A DNA stretch of 16,466 bases, taken from assembly GCF_937958535.1 (NCBI RefSeq), contig NZ_CALGNQ010000149.1, positions 1 to 16,466 of the forward strand, given 5' to 3'. The translations under genes and the position numbers were made by a program. This DNA comes from an uncultured Georgenia sp. (GTDB taxonomy: Bacteria > Actinomycetota > Actinomycetes > Actinomycetales > Actinomycetaceae). The notes beneath the pieces are model-generated. The model searched no databases. It saw only the letters and a list, made by a program, of their open reading frames with translations, and was not told the origin of the DNA. Positions within the stretch are counted from its first letter, which is position 1; every line of letters starts with the position of its first letter. Positions 14,481 through 16,466 of this stretch are shown here, piece by piece.

Positions 14481-15134
14481 TTGGCGATGCTTTCCACGAG
14501 AACACGGAGAGGCAACCCGAGGGCCACCGCCCTGGTCGGCGGTGGTCTTGTCCTTGGTCTGGCCGCCGCGGTCACGCTCGCCGCCCCCTGGAGCAACCAG
14601 GCCCAGGCCGATGCGGTCTTCGGCACCGGCGAGCTCACCGTCCAGGTCCGCACCCACCAGGGGCAGGCCTGGCGCGAGGCCGCCGACGGCGACCGGGCCG
14701 CCCGGCTCAACTTCGCGGTCGACGTGGCAGGCCTGGCCCCCGGCACCGCCGTCTACGCCCCGCTCTCGCTGCGTACCGACGCCGGCTCCACGGGCGGCAC
14801 CGTTGCGCTGGAGCCGGCCGTGAACCGCGGCAGCGGCACCCTCTTCGACGCGCTGGAGTACGGCGTCCTGCAGATGGACGAGGGCTCCGAGTGCGGCCCG
14901 GACGCCACCGGCACGAGCATCGTCCCCTTCGGCTCACCGCTCGCCACCGAGGACACGGGCACGGTCGAGCTCGGGCCGGACAGCTCCGACCAGGCCGACC
15001 TGTGCTTCGTCGTCGCGCTGCCCCGGGACCTGGAGGGCACGCCGGAGGCCGAGACGCTGCGGGACCTGCGCACCACTGTGCAGTGGCAGTTCACCGCCAC
15101 CCCGGAGGGTCCGCAGCACAGCGCGGACGCCTGA
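14481..15134 (+). CDS. Second TasA/CalY-like secreted protein (paralogue)
   Basis: 217 aa from TTG 14481, which has AGGAG 10 nt upstream; ATG 14487 (16 nt) would remove two residues. It is clearly paralogous to the 10798 gene: GGLVLGLAAAVTLAA signal core, VYAPLSLRTDAGSTGGTV, LFDALEY, and the same two Cys (138 in ECGP, 175 in DLCFVVALP). It differs at the processing site, reading APWSNQAQADAVF instead of AWTD, which contains AQA and might also be cut by an ordinary signal peptidase. No C-terminal anchor is seen. It has its own candidate promoter and stands 109 bases behind the operon, so it can be expressed separately. Probable role: second, or minor, subunit of the same surface structure (inference). 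Confidence 0.85.
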   Translation: MAMLSTRTRRGNPRATALVGGGLVLGLAAAVTLAAPWSNQAQADAVFGTGELTVQVRTHQGQAWREAADGDRAARLNFAVDVAGLAPGTAVYAPLSLRTDAGSTGGTVALEPAVNRGSGTLFDALEYGVLQMDEGSECGPDATGTSIVPFGSPLATEDTGTVELGPDSSDQADLCFVVALPRDLEGTPEAETLRDLRTTVQWQFTATPEGPQHSADA

Positions 15135-15166
15135 GCGCAACGTGCTGCACGCCACACCCCGGCGTT

Positions 15167-15196
15167 TTGCTCCGGGCGCTCCTCTGCCCGTATGCT
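15167..15196 (+). promoter_or_regulatory. Promoter of the tRNA cluster
   Basis: TTGCTC (15167-15172) and TATGCT (15191-15196) are 18 bases apart and close to the housekeeping sigma consensus. Transcription would start near 15203, about 38 bases before tRNA-Glu. A small CCCGG/CCGGG inverted repeat overlaps the -35 box and may be a weak end for the CalY-like gene. Confidence 0.7.
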
Positions 15197-15240
15197 GTAC
15201 AAGGTTCTGGGGCGCCACGGCGTCACGGGCGTCCGAACGG

Positions 15241-15313
15241 GCCCCCATCGTCTAGCGGCCTAGGACCCCGCCCTTTCACGGCGGTAGCACGGGTTCGAAT
15301 CCCGTTGGGGGTG
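15241..15313 (+). tRNA. tRNA-Glu (anticodon TTC)
   Basis: 73 nt cloverleaf: acceptor GCCCCCA/TGGGGGT, anticodon stem CCGCC/GGCGG around loop CTTTCAC (anticodon TTC), T-arm CGGGTTCGAATCCCG, discriminator G. CCA is not encoded. First of three tRNAs in one transcript. Confidence 0.97.
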
Positions 15314-15353
15314 CGAGCAGTACAGTAGGAGAAGCAGTACAGCCTTACCACGA

Positions 15354-15427
15354 GGCCCCGTGGCGCAGTTGGTTAGCGCGCCGCCCTGTCACGGCGGAGG
15401 TCGCGGGTTCAAGTCCCGTCGGGGTCG
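15354..15427 (+). tRNA. tRNA-Asp (anticodon GTC)
   Basis: 74 nt: acceptor GGCCCCG/CGGGGTC, anticodon stem CCGCC/GGCGG with loop CTGTCAC (GTC), T-arm CGGGTTCAAGTCCCG, discriminator G, no CCA. The 40-base spacer before it contains a direct repeat AGCAGTACAG (15316-15325 and 15333-15342). Confidence 0.97.
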
Positions 15428-15432
15428 CGGCG

Positions 15433-15464
15433 GAAGGCCCGGTCAGAGAACTGGCCGGGCCTTC
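15433..15464 (+). terminator. Hairpin between tRNA-Asp and tRNA-Phe
   Basis: Arms 15433-15446 and 15451-15464 form a 14-bp stem (one G-U pair) with an AGAA loop, directly after tRNA-Asp. It looks like a terminator, but tRNA-Phe starts only 8 bases later with no room for a separate promoter, so it must allow read-through or act in processing. Confidence 0.55.
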
Positions 15465-15472
15465 GCTCACCA

Positions 15473-15545
15473 GGCTCTGTAGCTCAGTTGGTAGAGCGTT
15501 CGACTGAAAATCGAAAGGTCGCCGGATCGACGCCGGCCGGAGCCA
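15473..15545 (+). tRNA. tRNA-Phe (anticodon GAA)
   Basis: 73 nt: acceptor GGCTCTG/CGGAGCC (one G-U), D-arm AGCTCAGTTGGTAGAGC, anticodon stem TTCGA/TCGAA with loop CTGAAAA (GAA), T-stem GCCGG/CCGGC, discriminator A, no CCA. The T-loop reads ATCGACG, so position 54 is A instead of the nearly invariant T. Confidence 0.95.
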
Positions 15546-15553
15546 CACGAGAG

Positions 15554-15585
15554 GAAGCCCCCGGGGTGCACACCCCGGGGGCTTC
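15554..15585 (+). terminator. Terminator of the tRNA cluster
   Basis: A perfect 15-bp inverted repeat (15554-15568 and 15571-15585) starts 8 bases after tRNA-Phe and is followed by a T-containing stretch (GTCGTTCT). Confidence 0.85.
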
Positions 15586-15625
15586 GTCGTTCTCCCGTCC
15601 GTCACCGGACCGGGCGGACGACGCA

Positions 15626-15658
15626 GGCGGCCCTGCACCGTGCTGGTGCAGGGCCGCC
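15626..15658 (-). terminator. Terminator of the ExeM/NucH-like nuclease gene
   Basis: A perfect 14-bp stem (15626-15639 with 15645-15658) and 5-nt loop lie 34 bases beyond the stop of the minus-strand gene ending at 15693. It faces the tRNA terminator, so the two transcripts are insulated from each other. Confidence 0.8.
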
Positions 15659-15692
15659 GCGTGTCGGTCGCGACCCGCGGGTCGTGGTCCGC

Positions 15693-16466
15693 TCAGGACT
15701 GCGGGACACGCCGGACACCGATGGTGTCCTTGCCGTCGCCGTCCCAGTCGCCGACGTAGACCTCGTCGCCGGCCCGGCCGAAGAGCATGGCCACGTCCGC
15801 CGGGCCACCGCGCAGGGAGTTCTTCACGTGGTACTCCTTGCCGCGGCGCACCGCGAAGGTGTCCTTGCCGTCCCCGTCCCAGTCACCGGCGTACACCTCG
15901 TCGGTCGCCCGGCCGTAGGTGAACACCACGTCGGCGTCGCCGCCGCGGACCGAGTTCTTCACGAAGTACGTCTTGCCGCGACGCACCGCGAAGGTGTCCT
16001 TGCCGTCCCCGTCCCAGTCCCCGACCAGGACGTCGTCGCCGGCCCGGCCGTAGTGGATGACGACGTCCGCCGGACCGCCACGCAGCGAGTTCTTCACGTG
16101 GTAGGTCTTACCGCGGCGCACGGCCAGCGTGTCGACGCCGTCACCGTCCCAGTCGCCCACCAGGACGACGTCGTCGGCCCGACCGTAGGTGAACACGCTG
16201 CCCGCGGGACCACCCTCGGCGGCGTTGTTGACGTAGTACGTCTTGCCGCGGCGGACGGTGATGGTGTCCTTGCCGTCGCCGTCCCAGTCACCGATGAGCA
16301 CCTCGTCGGTGTGCCGGCCGTACATGAAGTACACGTCGGCGTCGCCGCCCCGCCAGCTGTTGGTGAGGAAGAAGCCGTACCGCTCGGGCGTCCCCGGCTC
16401 ACCCGGCTCACCCGGGTCCGCCGCGTCGACCAGGTCGATCCCGACGAGGATCGGGTCGTGGTCGCT
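15693..16466 (-). CDS. ExeM/NucH-like extracellular nuclease, C-terminal part (5' end outside window)
   Basis: 257 residues of the C-terminus are visible and the frame is open to the window edge. The first visible residues, SDHDPILVGIDLV, match the end of the endonuclease/exonuclease/phosphatase domain of secreted ExeM/NucH-type DNases, where SDHDP holds the catalytic His/Asp pair. A PGEPGEPGTP linker follows, then five 45-residue repeats each containing GDWDGDG(K/V)DT, a calcium-binding DxDxDG motif of FG-GAP/VCBS-like blades, and a short end VPQS. Extracellular location is inferred from the family, since the signal peptide is outside. A nuclease of this kind would degrade external DNA for nutrition or biofilm control. 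No sorting signal is seen at the C-terminus. Confidence 0.85.
   Translation of the reverse strand, partial: SDHDPILVGIDLVDAADPGEPGEPGTPERYGFFLTNSWRGGDADVYFMYGRHTDEVLIGDWDGDGKDTITVRRGKTYYVNNAAEGGPAGSVFTYGRADDVVLVGDWDGDGVDTLAVRRGKTYHVKNSLRGGPADVVIHYGRAGDDVLVGDWDGDGKDTFAVRRGKTYFVKNSVRGGDADVVFTYGRATDEVYAGDWDGDGKDTFAVRRGKEYHVKNSLRGGPADVAMLFGRAGDEVYVGDWDGDGKDTIGVRRVPQS
15708..16382 (-). repeat. Five in-frame 135-bp tandem repeats (FG-GAP/VCBS-like)
   Basis: The block TCCTTG (or TCGACG in one copy) preceding the GDWDGDG coding segment recurs at 15727, 15862, 15997, 16132 and 16267, always 135 bases apart and without a single indel. Consensus features per unit: RGKxYxVKNS, RGGxADVV, YGRA, DEV, GDWDGDG, DT, VRR. 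The copy nearest the linker is the most divergent. Confidence 0.9.

Noticed and set aside
15708..16382. Regular 135-bp repeats considered as a CRISPR-like or minisatellite array
   Set aside because: The units are entirely coding, in frame, and carry DxDxDG motifs. There are no unique spacers.

Overview
This is a very GC-rich, gene-dense actinobacterial window. Leaderless-type TAnnnT -10 boxes, G+C-rich terminators without T-tracts, three tRNA genes without an encoded CCA, and the protein families together suggest the Micrococcales (Intrasporangiaceae/Ornithinimicrobiaceae-like). That placement is an inference and not a species identification.

Left part (1-7386). The window opens inside a DEAD-box RNA helicase (minus strand, C-terminus cut by the edge). 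A short frameshifted remnant of a DUF2207 gene 3' end follows, then an intact secreted/membrane DUF2207 protein (plus). Converging on it is a secreted, probably lipid-anchored protein (minus) with a divergent OmpA-like region. Behind a strong hairpin terminator lie a small GlsB/YeaQ-type membrane protein and a minus-strand group of GNAT acetyltransferase, MsrB (methionine sulfoxide reductase) and an endonuclease/exonuclease/phosphatase-fold protein.

Middle (7387-10673). A leaderless pfkB-family kinase and surE (5'/3'-nucleotidase) form a two-gene plus-strand operon. They converge on a minus-strand pair, a HExxH minimal metallopeptidase followed by a CDF zinc-type efflux transporter.

Right-centre (10674-15134), the most interesting part. 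This is a compact surface-protein locus: a TasA/CalY(camelysin)-like secreted protein with a SipW-type signal, a dedicated SipW-type signal peptidase, an LPSTG sortase-anchored protein, a large protein resembling the choice-of-anchor G family, and a second CalY-like paralogue. The first four are translationally packed (gap 3 nt, overlaps 4 nt and 1 nt). The two CalY-like genes carry visibly related upstream regions with the same spacing of a candidate ECF-sigma promoter (GSAAT-N18-GTY). I infer a co-regulated system that secretes, processes and wall-anchors a fibre or matrix.

Right end (15135-16466). A promoter drives a tRNA-Glu, tRNA-Asp, tRNA-Phe cluster with hairpins after Asp and Phe. The window closes with the C-terminus of a secreted ExeM/NucH-like nuclease (minus strand) that carries five exact-length 135-bp FG-GAP/VCBS-like repeats.
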